Assembly: GCF_003852525.1 (NCBI RefSeq)
Contig: NZ_QAJL01000003.1
Location: 106,049-170,048, forward strand
Length of the DNA stretch: 64,000 bases
Source of the DNA: Pedobacter sp. KBW06
GTDB taxonomy: Bacteria; Bacteroidota; Bacteroidia; Sphingobacteriales; Sphingobacteriaceae
Reading direction: 5' to 3'
Shown: one piece after another, positions 9,345-17,936 of the stretch
Numbering within the stretch: the stretch's first letter is position 1
Layout of the letters: every line of letters begins with the position of its first letter
Notes under the pieces: generated by a model
Databases searched by the model: none
Told to the model about the DNA's origin: nothing
What the model saw: only the letters and a program-made list of their open reading frames with translations
Position numbers and translations under genes: made by a program

Positions 9345-9375
9345 TTGATTCTGGAAATCTATCCGGATATCTTTG
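9345..9375 (+). promoter_or_regulatory. Bacteroidota-type promoter (TTG-N20-TAnnTTTG)
   Basis: TTG at 9345-9347 and TATCTTTG at 9368-9375, separated by 20 bases, match the -33/-7 consensus used by the housekeeping sigma factor of Bacteroidota. The start codon of the HTH-pentapeptide gene is 30 bases downstream. Confidence 0.65.
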
Positions 9376-9405
9376 TCCTGTCGAAATAAGCAATAAGGAG
9401 ACCCG

Positions 9406-10428
9406 ATGATGTTAAACACTAAAATGATTGGCAATAGAATTGCCGATGCTAGAAAGAAAATAAATATCTCCCAGGCACAGCTTGGCCAACGCCTGTTCAT
9501 CAGTCCGCAGGCAGTTGGAAAGTGGGAACGTGGAGAATCCATGCCAGACATCACCACTTTTAACCGTCTCGCAGAAATTCTAAATGTCGACCTTAACTAT
9601 TTTTCGGACAGTTTACAGTCTGAGTCCCTTGAACTGAGCGCCACCGAACCTCTACTTGAACAATCCGATGAACTGAAATCCGTTAAGCAGGAAAAAAAAC
9701 CTGCCTGGAATATGTCTTATGGAAACTGGGTGGATGCCGATTTTTCCGGCTTGAAAAATCTGAATGAGAAATTCAGTTCTTCCAATATGCAGCGCTGCAA
9801 GTTTACCGGTTCAGATTTATCAGGACTTTTGCTTAAAAGCAACAACCTGGATAGCTGTGACTTCTCCAATTCCGACATCAGTGGCAGCAACATCCAGACT
9901 TCCAGCCTGGACAACAATCTATTTAAGGGCAGTTCCCTGAAACAAGCCAGGTTTTTAAGAAGCCATGTCAGAAGCTGTGACTTTTCCGGTTCTGATATTA
10001 GCAGCAGCGATATTCAAAGTTCTCACCTGGGCAACAGCCTCTTTAAGGACAGTTCTCTGAAAGAGGCAGAATTTTTAAAAAGCCATATTAAAAGCTGTGA
10101 TTTCTCCGGTGCTGATTTCAGCGGTGCGGGTTTTAAGTCCAGTGCCTTTCAGCAAAACACAGTAGCCAATGCAGTTTGGAACCGAAGTTCTTTCATTGAT
10201 GTGCAAATTGACGACATCGTCTTTGAAGGCCTGTTGGAAGATTGTTATTTTGAAAACTGCGTCTTTAACTGGGTAAAGTTCCAGCATACAACGCTGACCA
10301 ATACTTTCTTTAAAAACAACAGGTTTAAAAGGATAAAATTTATTGACTGTCAGGCAGACCGGATCACCTACGAATTTTTGAGAACTGGAAAAGCAGATTT
10401 AACCGGTATCACCTTGTTAACACCGTAG
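9406..10428 (+). CDS. XRE-type helix-turn-helix protein fused to a pentapeptide-repeat domain
   Basis: A 340-residue two-part protein. Residues 7-68 form a Cro/C1-type DNA-binding domain (ISQAQLGQRLFISPQAVGKW). After a linker, residues about 105-260 are pentapeptide repeats with central Phe/Leu/Ile (CDFSNSDISGSNIQTSSL and similar), expected to fold as a right-handed quadrilateral beta helix. Two adjacent 40-residue units (150-189 and 190-229) plus part of a third are near copies, and the DNA has an exact 120-base period (9853, 9973, 10093). The start is an ATG-ATG pair preceded by AAGGAG. Pentapeptide folds can mimic DNA, so a self-contained sensor or antirepressor is conceivable, but the function is unknown. 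Confidence 0.85.
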   Translation: MMLNTKMIGNRIADARKKINISQAQLGQRLFISPQAVGKWERGESMPDITTFNRLAEILNVDLNYFSDSLQSESLELSATEPLLEQSDELKSVKQEKKPAWNMSYGNWVDADFSGLKNLNEKFSSSNMQRCKFTGSDLSGLLLKSNNLDSCDFSNSDISGSNIQTSSLDNNLFKGSSLKQARFLRSHVRSCDFSGSDISSSDIQSSHLGNSLFKDSSLKEAEFLKSHIKSCDFSGADFSGAGFKSSAFQQNTVANAVWNRSSFIDVQIDDIVFEGLLEDCYFENCVFNWVKFQHTTLTNTFFKNNRFKRIKFIDCQADRITYEFLRTGKADLTGITLLTP

Positions 10429-10438
10429 AGGAGCCCCA

Positions 10439-11218
10439 CTATTTTTTGTGGCCTTGCTGATACTCCTCAAAAGCGGCCTTTGTTACCTTTTCTCCCAGGA
10501 GGTAATAGCTTTCGAAGAGAATACTTCCATCGGGTTTATACATGTGCGAAACGCCATGTCTTTTCCCGTTTTCATAGGTTGCATCCATACTCTTTCTGCC
10601 CAAAGCGTAAGAAGTTGACAAGCCGTTTTGCAAATCGTCCTTGTAATTGTTCTCTGTTATGATTTTACCATTATTAAAAACACGATAAGGACCATTTCGT
10701 AAATCATTTTCATAATAAGCCTCGGTACTTAGCTGATCCCCGGAATAAGTTAAAGACAGGCCATGTTTTTTACCTGCTTTATAGACCGATTTATTTAGGA
10801 TCTTTTCCCCTTTATACATCTCGCTTAAGCCCTCTTGCCTGCCGTCTTTATATTCCTGACGCAACCAAACCTTATTCTCACTGTCGTAATTTTCTTTTAA
10901 ACCGTTGCGTACTCCATTTTTATAATGAAGTTTACATTCCATTCTTCCTCCCGGGGAGTACCAGAAAGCTTCACCCGTGATCCATCCTTTTTGAATGGTG
11001 TATAAAGCAAAACCACCTTCGTCAAAAGGAACTTTATATTGTCCCTGCAAGAGTTTGCCATTTAAAGACAAGACCATTTCAGTGCTGTCCCTATGATAGG
11101 TTTTCAGCAAATGATCCCATTTAATTTCCTCCGGCAGCTGCGCAAAAAGAGAAGTTCCCAGGCAAAGAAAAATAAGGGTATAGCCGAGCTTTTTAATCAT
11201 TTTCTGATGGATTTTCAT
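10439..11218 (-). CDS. Secreted YwqK/MORN-like repeat protein
   Basis: A 259-residue protein with a Sec signal peptide (MKIHQKMIKKLGYTLIFLCL, cleavage after LFAQ) and a run of MORN_2/YwqK-type repeats of about 22-25 residues (YKNGVRNGLKENYDSENK, YKDGRQEGLSEMYKG, YENGKRHGVSHMYKPDGS). The repeat family is often annotated as toxin-antitoxin YwqK family antitoxin, but that label says little about function; the repeats form beta hairpins. It is exported to the periplasm or surface. It starts 11 bp after the radical SAM gene stop on the same strand, so the two are probably co-transcribed. It converges on the HTH-pentapeptide gene with only 10 bases between stops. Confidence 0.8.
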   Translation of the reverse strand: MKIHQKMIKKLGYTLIFLCLGTSLFAQLPEEIKWDHLLKTYHRDSTEMVLSLNGKLLQGQYKVPFDEGGFALYTIQKGWITGEAFWYSPGGRMECKLHYKNGVRNGLKENYDSENKVWLRQEYKDGRQEGLSEMYKGEKILNKSVYKAGKKHGLSLTYSGDQLSTEAYYENDLRNGPYRVFNNGKIITENNYKDDLQNGLSTSYALGRKSMDATYENGKRHGVSHMYKPDGSILFESYYLLGEKVTKAAFEEYQQGHKK

Positions 11219-11228
11219 GTTTGTATAT

Positions 11229-13460
11229 TTACAGAACCAATAAGCCGAAATCTCTTAAATTATAAATTGGTTCTGAATACCAAAACAATTCAAAATGTTC
11301 CATGCTGCTTTCAAAATCAGCTTTAATATCCTGGAAGGTGTACACCTGGGGGTTGGAAACCGCTATTTTCTCTAAAATGGAACTGAGCCATTCCCCTTCA
11401 TTTTTATTGGTCTGAATGTCGAAGCTTTCCTTTTTATCATGAAAAGTTAAAATCGTCATTTCCAGAGGCTTGTTCTTTTTGTACTTGGTAAAACTTTCTG
11501 CTTCCGGCTTCCCTCCCAGCCAAACCACTTTAGCCGTTGGTTTAGTATTGAATTTACTTTCTTCCCTGATTGCTTTTTCAATAAAATCAGGAGCAATCGT
11601 GGTCTTTGGAATCTTAAAATCAAACCAGTCCTGCAGTTTATAATCGAAGCAAATGCCATGCATAAAATTGAAAAGCGATTTCTTCAGGCCAAAACTAAAT
11701 TTATTGTGATCTATTCCTGTTTTATCAATGTAATTGATGTCGTTATTGGCAAAGGTCCCAATGGCTTCGGTTTCTTTGACCACCCCGAATTTTTCCGGAT
11801 ACATGCCAACCGGACTGTGTGCGGTCATCGCAAACTGGTGCCAGAAGCCAGATTGAAGCACCCCTGCTTCAAACAATTGCCGTACCATTTCCAGGCTGTC
11901 TACCGTCTCCTGAATGGTCTGTGTCGGATAGCCGTACATCAGATAGGCATGAACCAGGACCCCTGCTTCGGTAAAGTTCCGGGTAACCTGGGCAACCTGT
12001 TCAACGGTTACGCCTTTATCGATTAGCTTTAACAGGCGATCTGACGCTACTTCTAAGCCGCCGGAAACGGCAATACAACCCGATGCTTTAAGCAGCAGGC
12101 ATAAATCTCTGGTAAAGCTTTTCTCAAACCGGATATTTGTCCACCAGGTGACAGAAATTTTTCTTCTTAAAATTTCCAGGGCCACTTCCCGCATCAGAGC
12201 TGGTGGTGCTGCCTCGTCCACAAAATGAAAACCATTCTGACCCGTTTTTTCACTTAGGTCTTCAATCCGGTCTACAATCAGTTTAGCGGCAACAGGTTCA
12301 TATACTCTGATATAGTCCAAAGAAATATCACAAAAGGTGCATTTCCCCCAGTAACAACCATGCGCCATGGTCAGCTTATTCCAGCGCCCATCGCTCCACA
12401 TCCGGTGCATTGGGTTTACAATTTCTATGACTGAAATGTATTGTTCCAGTTTCAAATCGCTATAATCCGGCGTTCCTACATCAACCTGCTTATAATCGCT
12501 TCTTAAAGTGTCATTTTTATAAGCAACCTCTCCGTTTTCCAGTAAAAAAGTTCTTTTATACAGGTTAAATTCTCCGGCTTTTACGATCGAGTTATAGATC
12601 AGTTCCACAGGTAATTCCCCATCATCCAGAGAGATGTAATCGAAAAATTCAAAGACCCTTTTATCGGAAAGAGAACGTAGTTCTGTATTTGGAAAACCGC
12701 CACCCATGGAGGTCTTAATCCCAGGATACGTTTTTTTTACATATTGCGCGCATCGGAAAGCGGCATACAAATTCCCCGGAAAGGGAACCGAAATCAGGAA
12801 CAACTTTGGCTGAACAACCGCAATTTTCGCTTCTAAAATTTCAACCAGGATCTTATCCATATAGGTATATTCCTGGTTTAAAGCTTCATAAAGCTCATCA
12901 AAAGAGTTTGCACTCCTGCCTAACCTTTCGGCATAACGGCTAAAGCCAAAATTCGGATCTATACATTCGATAATAAAGTCCGAAATGTCCTCCAGGTATA
13001 AAGTGGCCAGGTGTTTGGCCTTATCCTGCGTCCCCATGACACCAAATGCCCAATCCAGCTCTTCCAATTCCGCAAACCGCGATGCTTCCGGCAAAAAGTC
13101 CTCCTGACAGATCTGCAAAGCCAGAGTTGGGTTTTTGCCTTGCAAAAAGGCGATAACGGCATCAATAGTTTTGATGTATTCGTTTTTTAAAGCAAGAATC
13201 CGCTTCGCATTTAAACTCCTTTGCTGAGGACTTAATCCTTCAGCATGGCTGAACAGATTTTCCAGGCCCTTCCTGCAAAACAAGGCCAGAATGACCTCAA
13301 TACCCAAATCAGCCTGCGTTGAAGAAATATCTTTGGTGTTCAAAAAACCTTTGATATAGGCAGTTGCAGGATACGGGGTATTCAGTTGGGTAAAAGGAGG
13401 CGTAACAAGGAAAAGATCTGTCTTCAAAATGGAATTGTATTTCCTGACAAAAATATCCAT
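11229..13460 (-). CDS. B12-binding-like radical SAM protein with CX4CX2C cluster motif
   Basis: A 743-residue radical SAM enzyme from the ATG at 13460; a TTG at 13487 in frame is a weaker option. The N-terminal third contains a cobalamin-binding-like Rossmann region (KLFLISVPFPGNLYAAFRCA and TSMGGGFPN). The [4Fe-4S] motif is HGCYWGKCTFCDIS, that is C-X4-C-X2-C rather than the usual C-X3-C-X2-C. The downstream barrel has the glycine-rich SGGLEVASDRLL and the HAYLMYGYPTQT strand that binds SAM. The target is unknown; family members modify peptides, lipids or tRNA. It is followed immediately by the secreted YwqK-like gene. Confidence 0.85.
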   Translation of the reverse strand: MDIFVRKYNSILKTDLFLVTPPFTQLNTPYPATAYIKGFLNTKDISSTQADLGIEVILALFCRKGLENLFSHAEGLSPQQRSLNAKRILALKNEYIKTIDAVIAFLQGKNPTLALQICQEDFLPEASRFAELEELDWAFGVMGTQDKAKHLATLYLEDISDFIIECIDPNFGFSRYAERLGRSANSFDELYEALNQEYTYMDKILVEILEAKIAVVQPKLFLISVPFPGNLYAAFRCAQYVKKTYPGIKTSMGGGFPNTELRSLSDKRVFEFFDYISLDDGELPVELIYNSIVKAGEFNLYKRTFLLENGEVAYKNDTLRSDYKQVDVGTPDYSDLKLEQYISVIEIVNPMHRMWSDGRWNKLTMAHGCYWGKCTFCDISLDYIRVYEPVAAKLIVDRIEDLSEKTGQNGFHFVDEAAPPALMREVALEILRRKISVTWWTNIRFEKSFTRDLCLLLKASGCIAVSGGLEVASDRLLKLIDKGVTVEQVAQVTRNFTEAGVLVHAYLMYGYPTQTIQETVDSLEMVRQLFEAGVLQSGFWHQFAMTAHSPVGMYPEKFGVVKETEAIGTFANNDINYIDKTGIDHNKFSFGLKKSLFNFMHGICFDYKLQDWFDFKIPKTTIAPDFIEKAIREESKFNTKPTAKVVWLGGKPEAESFTKYKKNKPLEMTILTFHDKKESFDIQTNKNEGEWLSSILEKIAVSNPQVYTFQDIKADFESSMEHFELFWYSEPIYNLRDFGLLVL

Positions 13461-13633
13461 AATTATTTTAGTATCGGTCTTTCTCAAATGATAAAATTCA
13501 CCTGCGCCCTAACGGACCAATAGTATTGACCTCAGAATTAATTGCATTGTTACAATTCAGACGATGGGGAATGCCATTCATATTCCTTTTTTTATGTCAG
13601 AAGGATTGGTCATTAAAGCAGGTCATCTTTACA

Positions 13634-14176
13634 TCACTCTATTTCTCCCAAAAATGTCTGCCAGACCTCTTTTGAGTTCCCTCCAAATGTTTTAACATCT
13701 TTGGTCAGGTACACCCTTTGCGCCAAATTTAACGTTTTCCTTTTACCATCATTTAAAACCGCAACGGTATACGTGGTTTGCCAGCTGTCCGGCCCTACCT
13801 GCTGACTGGTAATTTCTCCCAGTTCAAACTTTAAAGAAGGGGTATTTGCTATTTCAAGCACAAACAATGCTAGTGACAGGCTATTTTTGCCATTTGAGAC
13901 GATGTCCTGCATTAAAACCTCTTTATTTTTAAACAAGGAAAACACGTTTGCGCTGATCTCATTTTTCAGCTCTTTTGAAACGGAAACATCCGATAGCAGC
14001 TGCAGGTATTGATAGAAATCTTCGATTTTAGTTTTTGCATTTTCCTGATAAGCTGCCAATACCGGGGCAGAAAAATTAGCTTTTAATCCCCTGGTGTTTT
14101 TCGTCGTATGCGCCTGTTGCGCTGTAGCAAATAAGCCCCCAGACAACAATATGATCAATAGAATTATTTTGTTCAC
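13634..14176 (-). CDS. Secreted protein of unknown function
   Basis: A 180-residue protein with a clear signal peptide (MNKIILLIILLSGGLFATAQ). The mature part is alpha-helical at first (residues 45-110) and ends in strands (WQTTYTVAVLNDGKRKTLNL). I do not recognise a family. The start is a GTG placed four bases after the stop of the upstream membrane-protein gene, which indicates translational coupling; the two products probably act together at the envelope. Confidence 0.7.
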   Translation of the reverse strand: MNKIILLIILLSGGLFATAQQAHTTKNTRGLKANFSAPVLAAYQENAKTKIEDFYQYLQLLSDVSVSKELKNEISANVFSLFKNKEVLMQDIVSNGKNSLSLALFVLEIANTPSLKFELGEITSQQVGPDSWQTTYTVAVLNDGKRKTLNLAQRVYLTKDVKTFGGNSKEVWQTFLGEIE

Positions 14177-14180
14177 CTTA

Positions 14181-15104
14181 TTATTGTTTAATTCTTATAA
14201 AATAAATCTCTCCCGTATCCCTGCGCTTAATTTCGATTATTTTCATTTGTTTCAAGCTGGCTGTTGGTACGATCAGTTTCCGGGAAAACTCTTTTTTGTT
14301 AAAATATTCAGCACCCAAATCATCTCTCAGCATGATGAGTACCTCCAGATCATCTGAAAGGATTTTGTTGAGCTGTGCTTTTCGGGTTTCCCAGTCTTTG
14401 ATGTCCGACAGCATAAATGCCTTCAGCATCATTGCATAGTCATCTGGCTTTAAATCCACTGTTGCCGGAACTGTATCTTTAACTTTCGCGGCTGCAAAAC
14501 TGATGACCTTCTTTTTATAAAAGGGACTGGTAATTTCTATGTTGTAATTTTTACCAGAGGAATTGTCGACATGAACCCTGCCATCTTTTACAGTTAAAAC
14601 CTGCTTCGCCGTACCCTGAACTTTAAAAACCTTTACTTCATCGCTCTTCACCTTTTTATTGGTAAATTCATTTTTCAGCTCGATCGTTTGTTGTCCGGAA
14701 GCTGCTTTCTCATAAAATTTCAGGTACCAAACAGCAGCAAGTACCATAATGACCAGCAAAGCGATTCCGCAGATCATCTTAAAATTAACTTTAGCTGGAG
14801 GTATTTCTTCCTCAGGCTGCTTATCCCGAAACAAGAGCTCATCCCAGCTGGAAAGACCTACAAATATGGCAAGGATATCTAACATCCCTTTCCTGGGAAT
14901 TTTCTCATTTACATCAGGTTTCAAATGGGTGTAAATCCATTTCTCACTGATAGATTGCTTGCATTCCTGTTCAATTAAGCCAATCAGATTTTGGATATCC
15001 TGCGAACTAAAGCTACTCCAGGTTCCCCGAAAAAAAGGATAGTGTTCCTGGTATTTCAAAAGCACCATTTCTTTCAATCGCTTAAAAGTATCTAGTTCGG
15101 TCAT
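14181..15104 (-). CDS. Single-pass membrane protein of unknown function
   Basis: A 307-residue protein. Residues 1-95 form a cytoplasmic helical module (GLIEQECKQSISEKWIYTHL, then KIPRKGMLDILAIFVGLSSW) that I recall from other Bacteroidota proteins but cannot name. A single membrane segment follows at about 109-128 (MICGIALLVIMVLAAVWYL). The C-terminal part is periplasmic, with a beta-rich region (130-210) and a helical/strand tail. This layout (cytoplasmic sensor-like head, one membrane pass, periplasmic domain) suggests a signalling or tethering role. It is coupled to the secreted protein gene downstream and divergent from a SIMPL-like secreted protein. Confidence 0.72.
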   Translation of the reverse strand: MTELDTFKRLKEMVLLKYQEHYPFFRGTWSSFSSQDIQNLIGLIEQECKQSISEKWIYTHLKPDVNEKIPRKGMLDILAIFVGLSSWDELLFRDKQPEEEIPPAKVNFKMICGIALLVIMVLAAVWYLKFYEKAASGQQTIELKNEFTNKKVKSDEVKVFKVQGTAKQVLTVKDGRVHVDNSSGKNYNIEITSPFYKKKVISFAAAKVKDTVPATVDLKPDDYAMMLKAFMLSDIKDWETRKAQLNKILSDDLEVLIMLRDDLGAEYFNKKEFSRKLIVPTASLKQMKIIEIKRRDTGEIYFIRIKQ

Positions 15105-15154
15105 ATATCGATAGCGTCAAAATTAGGGGAATGCAGCTATAAACCACAGCAAAT

Positions 15155-15195
15155 GTGCTGTAAAAGCACTGTAAATTTACTTAAAATATTTACAG
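15155..15195. promoter_or_regulatory. Cluster of CTGTAAA half-sites in divergent promoter region
   Basis: CTGTAAA occurs at 15158-15164 and again at 15169-15175 (11 bp apart, same helix face), and its inverse TTTACAG at 15189-15195. The pair CTGTAAAT (15169-15176) / ATTTACAG (15188-15195) is a perfect inverted repeat, and GTGCT/AGCAC (15155-15169) forms a small overlapping palindrome. It lies between the divergent genes starting at 15104 and 15272 and is a likely shared operator. Confidence 0.45.
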
Positions 15196-15271
15196 TAAAC
15201 TGCCAGTTAGTTTGCTAAAGCTATGTTTAAACGCAAATGTAATATTGCCTCAGAAAATTAAACATACAGCA

Positions 15272-16243
15272 ATGAGAACATTCATGTTAACAACCACAAC
15301 ATTGGTTACCGCATTTTTCAATTGTGCACTGGCACAACACAGTGGCAATGCCAACTATGGCAGCAACGATTACAAAAGCAAACGGATCAGCGCCATTCAA
15401 ACCACAACCAGCAATCCTGAAGAAATGACCATTACCATTAAAGGCATTTACAACGAGAAGGCTACTTCGCAAATTGCCACATTTAGTGTTTTACAATTGG
15501 GCAAAACCGCCGAAGAGGCAACCGGTTTAATCCAGGAAAGAATTAAAAACGTGACAAATGAACTGAAGACGATAAATCAACAGATCAGTATAGCCATTGA
15601 CATGATTTCTTTTGTACCAACCTATGGCTATACCGTAGAAAAAAAGATTTTTAATCCGAAAACGTACAACGAAACACCCAGCGGATTCGAATTGAGAAAG
15701 AACATCATCGTGAAATATAACAACAACAGTGATTTAGACCTGATCCTCGCAATTTGTAGTAAATATGAAATTTACGACCTCGTAAAGGTAAATTACATCA
15801 GCAGTAATTACGACCTGATTAGAACGCAAATGCAGAAAAGAGCATTGGAACAGCTTAAAGTGCAACTGGGCAGTTATTCGCTGATGATGAATACAGACCT
15901 GAACAAAAAAGAGAAAACGCTGCAGGAAGGATTCAGTACCTCCTATCCGATGGAAAATTATAGAAATTACCAGGCCTATGCTAAAGCAAGTATCAACCCG
16001 GGCCAGAAAGATGAAGTAAACGATCTTGCAAAAAACACCACTCAATATTATAACAGCGTAGTGCCAAACGAGCATCAGTTTATCTTCAATGCCGATGTGG
16101 TTGAACCAACCATCCAGCTCTTTTACGAACTTAGGGTTAACATCAAACTGAAAGAAGACCAATTGCCAAAAAACACCATTGTTAAGAACAACAGATACTA
16201 TATTATTACCGCCAAAGGTGACATCAAACCCTTAAACTTATAA
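15272..16243 (+). CDS. Secreted SIMPL/DUF541-like protein
   Basis: A 323-residue protein from the ATG at 15272. The frame is open to 15212, but the 20 extra residues would precede a good signal peptide (MRTFMLTTTTLVTAFFNCAL, cleavage after ALAQ). The mature protein has the SIMPL-like pattern: a first strand MTITIKGIYNEKATSQIATF, a long helix (EEATGLIQERIKNVTNELKT), and strands with ELRKNIIVKYNN. SIMPL proteins are periplasmic or outer-membrane-associated, function mostly unknown. It is divergent from the membrane/secreted pair across a putative operator cluster and is followed by a strong hairpin terminator. The family call is moderate. Confidence 0.65.
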   Translation: MRTFMLTTTTLVTAFFNCALAQHSGNANYGSNDYKSKRISAIQTTTSNPEEMTITIKGIYNEKATSQIATFSVLQLGKTAEEATGLIQERIKNVTNELKTINQQISIAIDMISFVPTYGYTVEKKIFNPKTYNETPSGFELRKNIIVKYNNNSDLDLILAICSKYEIYDLVKVNYISSNYDLIRTQMQKRALEQLKVQLGSYSLMMNTDLNKKEKTLQEGFSTSYPMENYRNYQAYAKASINPGQKDEVNDLAKNTTQYYNSVVPNEHQFIFNADVVEPTIQLFYELRVNIKLKEDQLPKNTIVKNNRYYIITAKGDIKPLNL

Positions 16244-16265
16244 TACAATCAATTCCCCTCAGCGG

Positions 16266-16300
16266 CCCCTGCAATCAACGGTTAGCAGGGGTTTTGCTTT
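16266..16300 (+). terminator. Rho-independent terminator
   Basis: CCCCTGC (16266-16272) and GCAGGGG (16285-16291) form a perfect 7-bp stem followed by TTTTGCTTT. It follows the SIMPL-like gene and lies before the convergent LuxR-type gene. Confidence 0.75.
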
Positions 16301-16309
16301 CCTTTCAAA

Positions 16310-17071
16310 TCAGATAATTTTGCTGTTCACCGCATAAGAGAGTGCTTCGACAATATTGTCTACCCCCAGACGCTCAAAGATTCGCCTTCTGTAGTATTTA
16401 ACCGTATCAGGAGCGACAAATATTTTATCCGCAACCTCTTTGATCGTCAGCCCTTGTGCATACAACAGCAATATTTCCGTCTCCCTTTTTGTGAGTCTTG
16501 GTTTCTCCGACTTGCGCCAGATATGGCTTGTCAGATCCAGCTCCCAAATTTCATTAGTGCCCTGTTTATAGATACGAATATTGCCCGCATTTTTATGATG
16601 CGAAATAGAAACGACACACATCGCCTTCCACATCTTTCCCTCGCTGGTCAGAAACAAGGGGGTAAGTTTATGATTGATCAGCACAGGAATCCCATCTTTA
16701 CGCACCAAATGGAAATCATAGGTGATGCTATACTGCTTTTTCTCTTCTGCCGGCAACTTTTCGAAAAAGTCAAATCCTGCATTATTGATCAGACTCAACA
16801 ATTCCAAATCCTCTTGAAGTACATTCCTGAAATAGAACTCATAACCCAGTTTCAATACGGTCTGAGCAGAATATCCACCTAAAAACAATGGATTTTCTGA
16901 AACGTACTCAAAAGCCATCTTCTCATAATCAATCACATATACGCTTTCGTACGTTAACCGCGCAAAAGATTTTACGGCTTCTAAATAGTCCTTCTGAAGA
17001 AGGCGGTCTTCGTCTGAAATTTTCCCTACGTTATTCTTAGTAAGCAGGCTTGAATTGATGTTGTTCTTCAT
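16310..17071 (-). CDS. LuxR family regulator with PAS-like sensor
   Basis: A 253-residue regulator. The N-terminal 30-170 region is PAS-like (YVIDYEKMAFEYVSENPLFL, then YDFHLVRKDGIPVLINHKLT, the typical PAS/PAC hairpin). Residues about 190-250 are a LuxR/GerE helix-turn-helix (LTKRETEILLLYAQGLTIKE, DTVKYYRRRIFERLGV). No membrane segment is present, so it should sense a cytoplasmic cue. It is divergent from a DUF3667 membrane protein, and a TACACT-AA-AGTGTA palindrome lies in the shared promoter region. The target genes are unknown. Confidence 0.88.
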   Translation of the reverse strand: MKNNINSSLLTKNNVGKISDEDRLLQKDYLEAVKSFARLTYESVYVIDYEKMAFEYVSENPLFLGGYSAQTVLKLGYEFYFRNVLQEDLELLSLINNAGFDFFEKLPAEEKKQYSITYDFHLVRKDGIPVLINHKLTPLFLTSEGKMWKAMCVVSISHHKNAGNIRIYKQGTNEIWELDLTSHIWRKSEKPRLTKRETEILLLYAQGLTIKEVADKIFVAPDTVKYYRRRIFERLGVDNIVEALSYAVNSKII

Positions 17072-17097
17072 TTGCCAGGATGATCAGGAAGTAAATT

Positions 17098-17111
17098 TAC
17101 ACTAAAGTGTA
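17098..17111. promoter_or_regulatory. Palindrome TACACT-AA-AGTGTA in divergent promoter region
   Basis: Perfect 6-bp arms with a 2-base centre, 27 bases upstream of the LuxR-type gene and 49 bases upstream of the DUF3667 gene. The size fits a dimeric LuxR/GerE site and could provide autoregulation. Assigned by shape and position only. Confidence 0.4.
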
Positions 17112-17159
17112 GTCTTTGAGAATATTTTTGTTTTGACTTTTGCAAAAACCAATCCTTGT

Positions 17160-17936
17160 ATGATGATGAACCCTGATCTGGTCATGACCACAACGAATTG
17201 CCTAAACTGCAAAAAGCCTGTCGATGGTAATTTTTGCTGCAATTGCGGTCAGCCGCTAAAGACTAAAAGAGTTGACAAACATTATATCCTGCACGAAATT
17301 CAGCACATCCTACATTTTGAAAAGGGCATCTTATATACCGTAAAAGAGCTACTCATCAGACCCGGGCAAAGCATAAAAGAATTCATTACAGCGAACAGAA
17401 GCCGGTTGGTAAAGCCAATTATATTTATCATCGTCTGCTCTTTAATATACAGCATGATCGATCATTTCTTTCATATTGAAGAAGGATACGTTGGCCATCA
17501 GTACACACAAAAAGGCGCAACAGCTTACATTTCCCACTGGATTCAAAATCATTATGGTTATGCAAATATCATCATGGGCCTGTTTATCGCCTTTTGGCTA
17601 AAACTGTTTTTCGGAAAGAGCGGCTATAATTTTTTCGAAATACTAATCCTCCTGTGTTTTGTGATGGGGATGGGAATGCTGGTATCTTCTGTTTTTGCAG
17701 TTTTCGAAGGATTGACCAAATTAAAAGTGAAGGCCATTTCGGACCTAACAAGCGTCCTCTATTGCGTATGGGCAATCGGACGGTTTTTCGATCAAAAGAA
17801 AGTAAAAAGCTATCTAAAAGTACTGCTTTGCTACCTGTTAGGAATGTCCGTTTTTATTATTTTAGCGAAGCTTTTGGGTTTCATCATTGACAGCGTCCCT
17901 GCTTACATTGGTTTGATCAATTACATTACATTTTAA
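17160..17936 (+). CDS. DUF3667 zinc-ribbon membrane protein
   Basis: A membrane protein of about 258 residues. A short N-terminal zinc ribbon (NCLNCKKPVDGNFCCNCGQP, two CxxC pairs) is followed by the DUF3667 segment (HILHFEKGILYTVKELLIRP, then RSRLVKPIIFIIVCSLIYSM) and about five membrane helices. The family is Bacteroidota-typical and uncharacterised. The frame is open to 17133, but the ATG triplet at 17160-17168 or the ATG before TTTNCLNC is more likely the start. Expressed divergently from the LuxR-type regulator and ended by a hairpin terminator. Confidence 0.82.
   Translation: MMMNPDLVMTTTNCLNCKKPVDGNFCCNCGQPLKTKRVDKHYILHEIQHILHFEKGILYTVKELLIRPGQSIKEFITANRSRLVKPIIFIIVCSLIYSMIDHFFHIEEGYVGHQYTQKGATAYISHWIQNHYGYANIIMGLFIAFWLKLFFGKSGYNFFEILILLCFVMGMGMLVSSVFAVFEGLTKLKVKAISDLTSVLYCVWAIGRFFDQKKVKSYLKVLLCYLLGMSVFIILAKLLGFIIDSVPAYIGLINYITF

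Noticed and set aside
9204..9557. 117-codon minus-strand frame across the divergent control region
   Set aside because: It overlaps the AraC start and the antisense of the HTH gene, and would cover the promoter and inverted repeat; composition is not protein-like.
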